A DNA stretch of 64,000 nucleotides from JAVBTT01 sp031556035 (GTDB lineage: Bacteria > Bacillota > Clostridia > Oscillospirales > UBA929), in assembly GCA_031556035.1 (NCBI GenBank), contig JAVBTT010000001.1:62001-126000 (forward strand). The letters run 5' to 3'. A program made the position numbers and the translations under genes. The notes beneath the pieces are model-generated. The model was not told where the DNA came from, made no database searches, and saw only the letters and a program-made list of their open reading frames with translations. Numbering within the stretch: position 1 is the stretch's first letter; each line of letters starts with the position of its first letter. Positions 1-8,637 of the stretch are shown here, piece after piece.

Positions 1-2887
1 CAACTCTGTATTCTCCGCCGCTCTTAATAAGAGTTCCGGAGCTCATGGACGGGGGCGTGATATCGGTAGTCACGGCCGCAGTAACCCTGACCACCTGGAA
101 GACATACCAGCTCGAGTTCACCCTGAGGTACACATAGTCTCCCGCGGCCAGGCCGGAGATCGCATCCCCGTTGCTGAAGCTGTTTGTTGTCTGTGTGTTG
201 CTTATCATGGTGCGCGAAATCAGGTAGCCCACCGACGCGCCGCCGGGTATCCCGGATATTGTGACGGCGCCGGAATTGCTCCCGCCAAGGGCAACATACG
301 CAACCTTTGAAGAGTGGTTCTGGCTGAGGTTCGTCACCGCCCTGGGCAGGGCAACAGTCACGGCCCCCCCGCGCGAACCGTTGGCGAACGACACGCCCGT
401 TATCTCGTCCGTCGGGCCGTTCACTGTCAGGCTGTCGGGCTGCATCGCCTTACCCAGGCTGTCGGAGAATGTTCCGCCGAAGTTATAAGTCAGCACCGAG
501 TGGGCAGAGCTCACGTCACCGATAGGATTCTCAAAGGTGATTGTCATTTTATTTCCGCTGAGGGAGACGCTGCTTGCAAACCACGTCCTGTCGGTCACTC
601 CGCCGCTGTTGATAGTCTCCAGCATGAAGGACGCCGCAGAGGTCGCGGCTCCGCTACCAAAGTCCTCATCCATCGTAACAATCAGCCTGTTGGAGTTGCC
701 GCTGTCGAGCTCCGCGCTCCTCATCCGGGGGCCGAACGCGTCCTTGACTGAGTAGGCAAAGAAAATCGGGTCGACGTCCTCGCCGTTTTCCGTCCCCTTT
801 GTCGCCTTGACAAACAACCAGCCCTCGTGCGTAAGCGTCACCGCGCCGCTTCCAAAATCAGAGGGGACGGGCAGGGTGTTTTTATCCGGGGCGGAGGCGA
901 AGGTGAATTCGGTGTAGCCTTCCAGTGTCAATTCATCGGAGAAGCGGGCGGGGCCGGAGTGGTCTATGCTGATCTCACCTGCGCTGGTCATCGCGCGGCG
1001 GATGCTTGTGCCGCTCTTTGGCTTCGTGGAACCCACCACGACGCGCGGGGGATATATCATATCGCCGCTTTCCTCATAGTCGGCGAGATACACGCTCTTG
1101 AGCCCGGAGAGCTCAACGCCCGCAGTCACGGTCTCCACAACGATTTTTGTTGAAACAGCCCCGCTCCTGTCCTTGTCGTAAGCCGGGTCGCTTGTCCCGA
1201 CCGAATACTCAAGCTTAAAATCCGCGGTGCAGGCCAAATCCGGCACCACCGGCAGCGTGAGCTTGCCGTCGGCTATTGTGGCCCTGTCGTAGAGTATGAT
1301 AAGCGAGTCGGACGGGGAGGTGGTCGGGGTGTAGGTTATCGACGGGCGCAGCCATATGGTGTCCGCCGGCACATCCGACATCTTTATGTCCTTGTCGGTG
1401 TAATAATCCTTCTTAAGAACCACCGAGGTGCCGTCGTACAGACCCTTGAGGCTGAACACAAGCTCTATCGCGTCGGCCTCACTGCTGGATTCCTTGACGA
1501 CATGACGGGCTTTTTCCGGGGTGGCGCGGAAGATCCCCTCGTATTCGGGCGCTGTCATCAGCGCCGAGACGACGCCGTTTTTGCCTGTGGCGTATTCGCC
1601 CCATTCCAGCACAAGCTGACCGCTGGCGCTGGCGGCGTATTTTGTTGTGTCGGATTCCTTGCCGCCCTTGGCGGTCGCCTTGGCTCTGATCTTCAGCGGC
1701 GTCTTGGCAAGCTCCTCTGTCAGCTTGGGCATGCTGCCCCATTTTTTTGTGCTCTCGTTGTATACCTCAAGCGACGCTGTCTTAATCGTGACCTTGCCCA
1801 GCTTGACGGCGGGCTGCAGACTCTCGTCCAGCACGCCGCGCCTTGCGAAGGTCACGGTCTGGACGGCGCTCGCCGGCTTCTTGGCGGTGGCCGCCATCCA
1901 CATGCAGACGGTCTTCTCCATCAGGTCTGATATATCCGCGCCGTTTTTTGCACTTTCCTTGCTGTAAGGCGACATCATCTCGGTGTTTTCCGCGAGCTCC
2001 TCCGTGGTTCCGGAAAAGAAAACAGCGTTTTCCTTGAGCTTTACTATGTCCTTTTTATAATCGGCCTTGAACGTGGTGGCCTTGGAGACTCCGGATACGC
2101 TCAGCTTCTTGGTTTTTGAGGCGGGGGTCAGCGTGGACATGTCGGGCGCCACGCGAATCATATAGTTCGCCTTCTGGGCCTTGCCGGTCGAGTTCAGGCC
2201 AATGACGTTCACGCCCTGGACAGAGCTCCCGCTGATTTTGAACATGCCCCACAGGGCCTTGCCGTCCGGGGAGACTGTCGCCCTGCCCTGCGCGTCAAGC
2301 GCAACCGGGGCGATATTCTTCTTGTCGAGCGTAGGCGCAATCTGATAATTTTTCAGCGCCGCGGTCTCGCCCTTGCGCGCCAGTACCCAGCGGCCATTTG
2401 TCGCGCCCGTCTTATCCGCGTCTATCAGGTAATCGACAACTATCCTGTCAATCTTGGGGCGCGCGTTTATCGTCTTGAAGGTATAGACCGACGCTGCGGG
2501 CGTCGTTCCGTCCTCGGAGGCGGCGCTCGGCGCTTTTTTCTTGCTGTCGAAGCCGGTGGCTATTTGAATCGTCGATATTTTGTTGAAAATCTTGCTCAGG
2601 TCAAGCCCGTCCTGCGGGATAAAGCCCGACTTCCACTTGCTCCCCCCGTCCAGGCTGATGGCCTTGATCGAGGAGGGGTCGGACGCGTAAAGGCGCTCTG
2701 CGTTCAGGTCGATCCAGTAGTCCTGGCTCTCGTTGGACGCGAGCTTGTATTTGTCGGCATTGAGATTGCCGCTGTAGTCGATGTTATGGTCAAACGTCGC
2801 GGGTTCGTCCGCCGCCAGCGCGGGCATCGCCGCCAGGGCGAGAAGCAGCATCACGGCTGTGAAAATGCCTGATATTTTGCGCGCCAT
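1..2887 (-). CDS. Large secreted surface protein (paralogue A), C-terminus off window
   Basis: About 962 codons are visible and the frame stays open to the window edge, so the C-terminus is missing. The start ATG (2885-2887) follows a strong AAGGAGGA ribosome site near 2894-2901. Residues 1-26 form a signal peptide (positive MARK, hydrophobic core, AALA-like end), so the product is exported. The N-terminal 400 residues resemble the next upstream gene (3026-5506): shared pieces include ISLDGGSKWKSG, CMWMAATAKKPASA and IRAKATAKGGKE. The remainder looks like beta-rich, Thr/Ser/Lys-rich repeats. No SLH domain, LPXTG motif or enzyme motif is visible in this part. I do not recognise the family; an S-layer-like or matrix role is inference from size, export and tandem duplication. 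Confidence 0.85.
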   Translation of the reverse strand, partial: MARKISGIFTAVMLLLALAAMPALAADEPATFDHNIDYSGNLNADKYKLASNESQDYWIDLNAERLYASDPSSIKAISLDGGSKWKSGFIPQDGLDLSKIFNKISTIQIATGFDSKKKAPSAASEDGTTPAASVYTFKTINARPKIDRIVVDYLIDADKTGATNGRWVLARKGETAALKNYQIAPTLDKKNIAPVALDAQGRATVSPDGKALWGMFKISGSSVQGVNVIGLNSTGKAQKANYMIRVAPDMSTLTPASKTKKLSVSGVSKATTFKADYKKDIVKLKENAVFFSGTTEELAENTEMMSPYSKESAKNGADISDLMEKTVCMWMAATAKKPASAVQTVTFARRGVLDESLQPAVKLGKVTIKTASLEVYNESTKKWGSMPKLTEELAKTPLKIRAKATAKGGKESDTTKYAASASGQLVLEWGEYATGKNGVVSALMTAPEYEGIFRATPEKARHVVKESSSEADAIELVFSLKGLYDGTSVVLKKDYYTDKDIKMSDVPADTIWLRPSITYTPTTSPSDSLIILYDRATIADGKLTLPVVPDLACTADFKLEYSVGTSDPAYDKDRSGAVSTKIVVETVTAGVELSGLKSVYLADYEESGDMIYPPRVVVGSTKPKSGTSIRRAMTSAGEISIDHSGPARFSDELTLEGYTEFTFASAPDKNTLPVPSDFGSGAVTLTHEGWLFVKATKGTENGEDVDPIFFAYSVKDAFGPRMRSAELDSGNSNRLIVTMDEDFGSGAATSAASFMLETINSGGVTDRTWFASSVSLSGNKMTITFENPIGDVSSAHSVLTYNFGGTFSDSLGKAMQPDSLTVNGPTDEITGVSFANGSRGGAVTVALPRAVTNLSQNHSSKVAYVALGGSNSGAVTISGIPGGASVGYLISRTMISNTQTTNSFSNGDAISGLAAGDYVYLRVNSSWYVFQVVRVTAAVTTDITPPSMSSGTLIKSGGEYRV

Positions 2888-2962
2888 TTTTGTTCCTCCT
2901 TAGAGTTATCCGCACAGTGCGTGACGGGCACGCCTCGGGGGCTTCCTCATTCTTCCTGGGAA

Positions 2963-2992
2963 GGAACCCCCGGCGGAGCCGCCGGGGGTTCC
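2963..2992 (-). terminator. GC-rich hairpin after the 826-residue surface protein
   Basis: A perfect 14-bp inverted repeat (GGAACCCCCGGCGG, loop of two, then its complement) lies 34 bases past the stop of the 3026-5506 gene and before the ribosome site of the 1-2887 gene. There is no clean T-run after it on the minus strand, so it may attenuate or protect the 3' end rather than fully terminate. Confidence 0.6.
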
Positions 2993-3025
2993 GTTTATCT
3001 GTATTGCTGCTTTCGTAATAAGCTG

Positions 3026-5506
3026 TTAGCTGAGTGTGTACTTAACTGAGAATGTAATGTCAGAGGTTGTTCCGCCCTTGGTCTTGTAGGTGACAGTGAC
3101 AATGTCGTCCGCGTCGGCGCCGCTCAGCTCAAAGCTTTCCGGGTCAAACGCCACTCCGGCAGGGCTGACGCTCACAACCTGAAGGTTGGCGTTTCTGGGT
3201 ATCGTGTACTTGCCGCCGCTCGCGACGAGAACCGCCTCAAAGACAGAGGAATCACCGGTGGGCTCTCCTCCAATGTTTGTCAGGAAGGCGCTCAGTATCT
3301 GGGCAGATGGCTGGGGATCGGGAAGGATGACGGTGTAGCTGACTTCGAACGTGGCTTTTGTGGCGCTCGCCGCGTAGTTGGCGTCATCGACGACCAGGGT
3401 GAAGGTCAGCTTGCCGTTGCCCTTGGCTTTCGCGTTAATAGTGGCCTTGGCGATGGCATTGTCGTCGTCGCTGGTGTACTCATACGTCACATCGAGTTCC
3501 TTGGCGTCGCTGTTCTGGAGCTTGATCTTGGTGCCCAGCATGCTTTCGAACGCCTTGTCGAACTTAAACGTGTAGGTCGTCTTGGGGTTGTCGGCGTTAA
3601 GGTCAAAGCTGGTGCTGAGTCCTGCGGTGTTGAGCTCAATCGTCTGCTTGGCGACCGTCACCGAGGCGGCCTGCGAGAAGCGCTTGGCCCTTGCCTCTGG
3701 CACATAGCCCGCGTCGTCGGCGACCGTGAACTTGACACTTACGGTATCCGTGCCGGCGGCGAGGCCTTCGAGCTTGGCGGTGACCTTCGCGGAGCTGTCG
3801 TTTTCGCCAGCGGCAACCACAACATCGGAAACTCCCACAACGGCTGCGGTACCGGTCTTGCCGGCCTCGACGGCAACAACAACCTTAGTGCCTACGGTGC
3901 CGATATCGTTCTTGTCGATCAGACCGCCCACGTTGAAGGTGATAACCTTGTCTTCATCGCCGTAAGCGATGGCTTCGACGGATACCAGTCTGGAAACCAG
4001 AACGCCCGGATAATTGGGAGCAACCACGACAGCGGAGGTAATGCCCTTCTTCTCGCTCTTTTCGCCGGGGTTGTAGACGCCGTAGGCGATGTTCAGGGCG
4101 CCGGTCTGGCTGGCCGCGAAGGTTGTATCGTCTTCCTTGCCGCCCTTTGCGGTGGCCTTGGCGCGTACCTTAAGGGAGGTGTTCCCCTCAACCTTGGGCA
4201 TTGTGCCGTACTTGTTCGTGGCTTCGTCCTTCAGAACCTCGTGGGTCTGGCCGGCTTCCTTCAGAAGCTTTATCTTGCCCTTGAGCGGGGTGTACTCATA
4301 GTTGTTCAGATATGCGCGGGCCGCGAGGCTGACTTCCTGCTTGGCTGAAGCCGGTTTCTTGGTGGTGGCGGCCATCCACATGGTGATTGGCTGGCGTTCC
4401 TCGGTCAGATAGGCGGAAATGCTGATACCGGCCTTCGCGGTTTCCTTGTCCATGTTTTTGATAATGGTGGCGTCCGGATTGTCCTTGTTGTATTCTCCGA
4501 CAGTGGCGGCTTCCTTAAGCTCCTTGTAGGTGCCGAAGTAAGCGCTCAGGCCGAACTTCGCCTTCACAAGCTCTTTTTTGTAGTCAGCCTTCATTTTCGG
4601 AGCCTTGATCTCGCTGGTCGCGGTTACCTTATAGGGCTTGGAGGCTGGCTGCCAGTTGCCCTCGCCGGTCTTGGGCTCCGTGCGGATCAGGTAGACGGAC
4701 TTGGCGACCTTTTCGTCGGACGGGAGAGCCTGAATGTTTATGCCCGCGTCGCTCTTGAAGTATCCCCAGGACTTGCCTTCCTCGATTTCAAGGGGAGTCT
4801 TCTTGTCTTCCTTGGCGATGCTGAGCTGGAGTCCGCTTACGGCGTCGTAGCTGAACTCGGCTTCCTTGGCGGTCAGCGTCCACTGGCCTGTGGTTTTTCC
4901 GGTTGTGTCGGCGAAGGGCAGATAGTTGACTACAAGCTTATCGGCCTTCGGGCGCGCCTTGATCGCCGGGAATGTAATGACGGTGGCAGCCTCGACGGCC
5001 GCGGTCTTAACGGTTTCGCCTTCCTTGACCTCGGCAACAGCCGCGGTCGCGCCCTTTGCCTTCTTGTCATAGGAGGTGGTCAGGACAAGGGTCATATCCT
5101 TGTTGAGAAGCTTGGATATATCGGCGCCCTCTTCGGAGCCTATCGAGCCGGTCTTCCACTTTGTTCCGCCATCAAGGCTGTAAGCGGCTATAGAGACGCC
5201 TTCGGGCAGCTTGAGGAAGAGCTTTTCAGCGCTGATGTCGATATAAACAGCGGACTTTATATCTTCGGTAAACTTGCTGAAGACCTCGGTGCCGCCCTCG
5301 GTCTTGTTGTCCTTCTGGGCTATGGCTGCGGCGATCTTGTAAGTATCCGCGGCGGGAAGCCTCGAGAAGTCAATGTTGGGCACAAAGGCCGGGGTTTCGG
5401 TTGTCGGCTCGGCAGAGGGCTCGGAGCTTGCGAAGGCCGGAACTGTAAACAGCGCGGCGATCATAGCGAGGGCAAGCAGCATCGACAGTATTTTCCTGGT
5501 TTTCAT
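3026..5506 (-). CDS. Large secreted surface protein (paralogue B, 826 aa)
   Basis: An 826-residue protein with a clear signal peptide (MKTRK, hydrophobic core, VPAFA cleavage-like end near residue 26) followed by an acidic Ser/Glu/Pro stretch. Residues about 45-450 share modules with the 1-2887 gene: YSLDGGTKWKTGS, MWMAATTKKPASA, VRAKATAKGGKEDD. Residues about 530-740 look like beta-sandwich modules, and the C-terminus ends in SVKYTLS. Lys, Ala, Thr and Val dominate, as in abundant cell-surface proteins. No SLH, sortase or catalytic motif is seen, so the anchoring mode is unknown. The gene lies downstream of flagellin with its own ribosome site (GGAGGCATTATCAA-ATG). An S-layer-like structural role is the simplest inference; I do not recognise a named family. 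Confidence 0.88.
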   Translation of the reverse strand: MKTRKILSMLLALAMIAALFTVPAFASSEPSAEPTTETPAFVPNIDFSRLPAADTYKIAAAIAQKDNKTEGGTEVFSKFTEDIKSAVYIDISAEKLFLKLPEGVSIAAYSLDGGTKWKTGSIGSEEGADISKLLNKDMTLVLTTSYDKKAKGATAAVAEVKEGETVKTAAVEAATVITFPAIKARPKADKLVVNYLPFADTTGKTTGQWTLTAKEAEFSYDAVSGLQLSIAKEDKKTPLEIEEGKSWGYFKSDAGINIQALPSDEKVAKSVYLIRTEPKTGEGNWQPASKPYKVTATSEIKAPKMKADYKKELVKAKFGLSAYFGTYKELKEAATVGEYNKDNPDATIIKNMDKETAKAGISISAYLTEERQPITMWMAATTKKPASAKQEVSLAARAYLNNYEYTPLKGKIKLLKEAGQTHEVLKDEATNKYGTMPKVEGNTSLKVRAKATAKGGKEDDTTFAASQTGALNIAYGVYNPGEKSEKKGITSAVVVAPNYPGVLVSRLVSVEAIAYGDEDKVITFNVGGLIDKNDIGTVGTKVVVAVEAGKTGTAAVVGVSDVVVAAGENDSSAKVTAKLEGLAAGTDTVSVKFTVADDAGYVPEARAKRFSQAASVTVAKQTIELNTAGLSTSFDLNADNPKTTYTFKFDKAFESMLGTKIKLQNSDAKELDVTYEYTSDDDNAIAKATINAKAKGNGKLTFTLVVDDANYAASATKATFEVSYTVILPDPQPSAQILSAFLTNIGGEPTGDSSVFEAVLVASGGKYTIPRNANLQVVSVSPAGVAFDPESFELSGADADDIVTVTYKTKGGTTSDITFSVKYTLS

Positions 5507-5633
5507 TTGATAATGCCTCCGTTCAAAATTTCTGAGAAGGCTTCCTTACCTTCCCCGTGAGTATTTGTTGATATACAAGGGCTAAACGCGGTAAAATGTG
5601 AGGTTTTTGTGAGGTAATTTCCCCGGACACACC

Positions 5634-5655
5634 AAACGGGCCCCAAAGCCCGTTT
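5634..5655 (-). terminator. Hairpin downstream of flagellin
   Basis: The inverted repeat AAACGGG / CCCGTTT with an 8-base loop lies about 80 bases past the flagellin stop. A smaller hairpin (CCGGC-aaa-GCCGG, 5676-5688) precedes it. Together they probably end the flagellin transcript. The rest of 5507-5734 must hold the promoter of the surface-protein gene, but I could not place a convincing -35/-10 pair there. Confidence 0.55.
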
Positions 5656-5734
5656 GATGCGCTCCGGATCAGATGCCGGCAAAGCCGGACTAAATACCTG
5701 ATAAGCGAAAAGTGTTCAGTTAAGTAACCGTATA

Positions 5735-6817
5735 TTACTGGAGCAGCTGCAGGACGGTCTGCGGGGCCTGGTTGGCCTGCGCCAGCATCGCGGTGGCGGC
5801 CTGGTTCAGGATGTTGTTCTTTGTGAAGCTCATCATTTCCTTCGCCATGTCCACGTCGCGGATGCGGCTCTCGGCGGCCTGCATGTTCTCGGCCACTGTG
5901 TCGACGTTGCTGATGGTGTGCTCAAGGCGGTTCTGCACGGCGCCGAGCTGCGAGCGGAGCTCGTTGACAAGCGCGATGCCGGTCTTCGGGGTGCTCAGCG
6001 GATCCTCGTAGTCGGTTCCGTCCACGTTCTTGCCGTCGATCATATTGACAAGGCCCTGGAAGCCGTTGATGGTCCACGCGCCGGTCTCCTCGACCGCGAA
6101 CTGATCCTCGATGTCGCCGACTTTCGGGGCGCCGACCGCCAGCTCGCCGCGAATCAGCTTGCCGGAGCTGCCGTACTCTTCGGGAGCGGTCCAGAAGCCG
6201 TCGCCGGTGCCGCCCTCTGTATTGAGGAGGTTGGCAGCGTTCACGCCGGACATGTTGACGGAGATGACGTCGCCGAACAGGGTGTTCGCGCCGACCTGAA
6301 GGTTCAGGGAACCGGTGACCTCAACGTCTCCGTTGATGCCGGCGTATACGAGATTGCTGGCGTAGCGCTCGTCCTCGCTGGTGAGGCCCATATCGGCGTA
6401 CTGGCCGGACAGAATGTACTTGCCGTTGAAGTTGGTGGTGGTGGAAATACGGTCAAGCTCCTTGCCGAGCTGCTCTACTTCGTCCATAATGGCCACGCGG
6501 TCGGCGTCGGCGTTGACGTCGTTAGCGCCCTGGACAGCCAGCTCGCGCATACGCTGCAGAATGCTGTGGGTCTCCTGGAGGGCGCCCTCAGCGGCCTGAA
6601 TCATCGAGATGCCGTCCTGCGCATTGGCGCTGGCCCTGTTGAGGCCGCGAACCTGGGCGCGCATTTTCTCGCTTATGGAGAGGCCGGCGGCGTCGTCGGC
6701 GGCGCGGTTGATGCGGAAGCCGGAGCTGAGCTTTTCGGTGGATTTGGTCTGATTAGCCTGGTTTACGGCCAGCTGGCGGTGGGTGTTGATGGCCATCATG
6801 TTGTTCTGGATACGCAT
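5735..6817 (-). CDS. hag: Flagellin
   Basis: A 360-residue filament subunit. The N-terminal D0/D1 region (residues 1-140) shows the hallmark MRIQNNMMAINTHRQL, LSSGFRINRAADDAAGLSIS and RMRELAVQGAND segments. The C-terminal D1/D0 region (about 270-360) carries RLEHTISNV, AESRIRDVDMAKEMM and the terminal QAPQTVLQLLQ. The short variable centre (about 140-265) would be surface exposed. Both ends are intact, so it should be exported by the FlhAB/FliPQR apparatus encoded further along and assembled under FlgK/FlgL. The ATG has a strong AGGAGGAAAA ribosome site. A sigma-D-like promoter sits about 145 bases upstream. In Bacillus relatives hag directly follows flgL-yviE-fliW-csrA; here about 11 kb of other genes separates it from flgL and no csrA or fliW is present. 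Confidence 0.98.
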   Translation of the reverse strand: MRIQNNMMAINTHRQLAVNQANQTKSTEKLSSGFRINRAADDAAGLSISEKMRAQVRGLNRASANAQDGISMIQAAEGALQETHSILQRMRELAVQGANDVNADADRVAIMDEVEQLGKELDRISTTTNFNGKYILSGQYADMGLTSEDERYASNLVYAGINGDVEVTGSLNLQVGANTLFGDVISVNMSGVNAANLLNTEGGTGDGFWTAPEEYGSSGKLIRGELAVGAPKVGDIEDQFAVEETGAWTINGFQGLVNMIDGKNVDGTDYEDPLSTPKTGIALVNELRSQLGAVQNRLEHTISNVDTVAENMQAAESRIRDVDMAKEMMSFTKNNILNQAATAMLAQANQAPQTVLQLLQ

Positions 6818-6961
6818 TTGTTTTTCCTCCTTGAATTGTGGAGCCCGGCATCTTGCCGTGGCCCTTTAATAATATTGTCGTTCGGGTTCGCGGCCCGCTT
6901 TTCGCGTTCACCGGCGCCGGCGTTTTCGTCCGGCGGGCCTCGCTTGCCCTCACAAACAATA

Positions 6962-6988
6962 TTATCGTGCGTATCCGATTAAGCTTTA
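6962..6988 (-). promoter_or_regulatory. Sigma-D (FliA/SigD) promoter of flagellin
   Basis: On the minus strand TAAA (6985-6988) is followed after 15 bases by CACGATAA (6962-6969). The family consensus is TAAA-N15-GCCGATAA. Position and match fit late flagellar control of hag and leave a leader of roughly 135 bases. The 10-mer ACAATATTAT overlaps the -10 element and has an inverted partner at 6869-6878 inside the leader. Confidence 0.72.
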
Positions 6989-7130
6989 GCGTTTTTTGAG
7001 TTTTTTTTATTTTGTCTGCATAAATCGCGGACATGAAGTGTTCAAATAGCCTTACATGCCTTTTGCTCTATTTCAATCTGATTTCCGCGTGTTGAGGTAC
7101 CGCTTGAAAGGCCCCGCCGCGCGTGGTAAA

Positions 7131-7250
7131 ATACTAGTATTGGTTCCGCGATTAAACCTTGCCGCAACAGCTCCTCAAAATGCTCTGCCCGCTGTGCGGG
7201 CGGCGCATTTTCCCGGCCACTGGCAGCAAGGTTTAACTGGTACATCAGTA
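7131..7250. repeat. Palindromic intergenic element D
   Basis: It opens with ATACTAGTATTGG and closes with the complement of TTACTGATGTACCAG. Its inner arms pair TTAAACCTTGC (7152-7162) with GCAAGGTTTAA, and a nested hairpin runs from AAAATGC..GCCCGC over a TGT loop to GCGGGC..GCATTTT. The ends match the conserved ends of elements A, B and C. It lies just before the ribosome site (AGGAGG) of the methylase gene. The rest of 6989-7130 shows nothing I can assign. Confidence 0.7.
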
Positions 7251-7270
7251 ATGCTTAGGAGGCTGCCCGG

Positions 7271-8572
7271 ATGCTGGCAAAAAACAGTTTTATAACCGCC
7301 CGCGTCGAGGGCATGACCTCGGATGGTCTTGGAGTCTGCCGATCCGACGGCCATGTGGTCTTCGTGAATGGGGCCGCCCGAGGGGACGTCTGCCGTGTAA
7401 AAATAGTAAAGCCCGGCGAGAGAAAGTCCTACGGCATAATAGATGAGCTGCTGATCCCGTCCGCGCACAGGGTGGTCCCGGACTGTCCGGCTTTCCCTAT
7501 GTGCGGCGGGTGTGTATATAGGCACATAAGCTACTCCGAGGAGCTGGAGATAAAGCGCATAAAGGTTGAGGACGCTATGATGCGCATCGGCGGCTTTGAT
7601 TTAGCCGCCGAAGATGTGCTGCCCTCCCCGGAAATACTCCGCTACCGCAACAAGTCCGCAATGCCGGTCGGAACCACAGGGGGGACGCCCGTTACCGGTT
7701 TCTACAGGCCGCGCACCCATGAGATAATCCCGGTGGAAAGCTGCGCGCTTCAAAAATTGGAGGCCGACGCCGCGGCTAGAGCGCTGCGAGGGTGGATATC
7801 CGGGACAGGGGAATGCTCCGTCAAGCACATTGTAACCAGGACGGGCGACGGAGGTGCGATTGTGTGCATGGTGGCCGGGTCAGGGCCGCCGAAAAACGTT
7901 GAAAGCCTGATAACTGCGTTGCGGCGCGATGTAAAAAATCTGGTCGGGGTCGTTTGGGACAGCCATCCCGGAGAGGGCAACTCGATCTTCGGAGGGGCTT
8001 CAAAGCTGCTGTGGGGAAGCCCGTACGTAGAGGACAGTCTGTGCGGAATGACCTTCCGTATATCCCCGCGCTCATTTTATCAGATAAATCGGCCGCAGGC
8101 CGAGCGGATATACTCGCGTGCGGTGGAGTACGCAGGGGATTTCCGAAGCGCCGCCGACCTCTACTGCGGCGCGGGGACATTGACGCTGTGTCTGGCTCGC
8201 GCCGGGGGAGAGGTTACGGGAGTTGAGATCGTGGAGGACGCGGTGCGGGACGCGCGGGTGAGCGCGTTGCGCAATGGGATCGACGTGGAGTTTGTGTGTA
8301 TGGACGCCGCCGGAGCATCTGCCCTCAGGCGCGAGGTCGTCACGCTGGATCCGCCGCGCCGAGGACTGACCCCTGAAGCCGTGAACACGGTGCTGGCAAT
8401 CGGTCCGGACAGGGTAGTCTATATCTCTTGCGACCCCGCCACCCTCGCGCGGGACGTGCGTGCGCTTTATGAGGGAGGAGGCTATCGGCCCGAGCGCATG
8501 ACAGTTGTAGACATGTTTCCGAGGACAAGTCATGTGGAGACGGTAGTGTTGCTACAACGCCGGGATGCTTAG
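7271..8572 (+). CDS. rlmD: 23S rRNA (uracil-C5)-methyltransferase, RumA/RlmCD type
   Basis: A 433-residue SAM-dependent methylase forming 5-methyluridine in RNA. The N-terminal TRAM-like segment is residues 1-60. Cysteines C72, C78, C81 (DCPAFPMCGGC) plus C158 (VESCAL) form the [4Fe-4S] site typical of RumA. The SAM-binding loop DLYCGAGTLTL is near 294, DPPRRGL near 360, and the catalytic-Cys motif SCDPATLARD near 386. Length and motif order are normal. In Firmicutes one such enzyme (RlmCD) usually modifies U747 and U1939; TrmFO-independent tRNA modification is less likely given the FeS site. AGGAGG precedes the ATG. It is a single gene not linked in function to its neighbours. Confidence 0.93.
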   Translation: MLAKNSFITARVEGMTSDGLGVCRSDGHVVFVNGAARGDVCRVKIVKPGERKSYGIIDELLIPSAHRVVPDCPAFPMCGGCVYRHISYSEELEIKRIKVEDAMMRIGGFDLAAEDVLPSPEILRYRNKSAMPVGTTGGTPVTGFYRPRTHEIIPVESCALQKLEADAAARALRGWISGTGECSVKHIVTRTGDGGAIVCMVAGSGPPKNVESLITALRRDVKNLVGVVWDSHPGEGNSIFGGASKLLWGSPYVEDSLCGMTFRISPRSFYQINRPQAERIYSRAVEYAGDFRSAADLYCGAGTLTLCLARAGGEVTGVEIVEDAVRDARVSALRNGIDVEFVCMDAAGASALRREVVTLDPPRRGLTPEAVNTVLAIGPDRVVYISCDPATLARDVRALYEGGGYRPERMTVVDMFPRTSHVETVVLLQRRDA

Positions 8573-8637
8573 AAACAGCATTCCGTTGGAGCATACGCAG
8601 TTGACTATGGAATAATTCCGAAAGGAGGAAACACGAT

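Noticed and set aside
5507..7030. A c-di-GMP riboswitch before the surface-protein or flagellin genes
   Set aside because: No GEMM core such as GACGCAAA-type segments or paired arms could be found on the minus strand.
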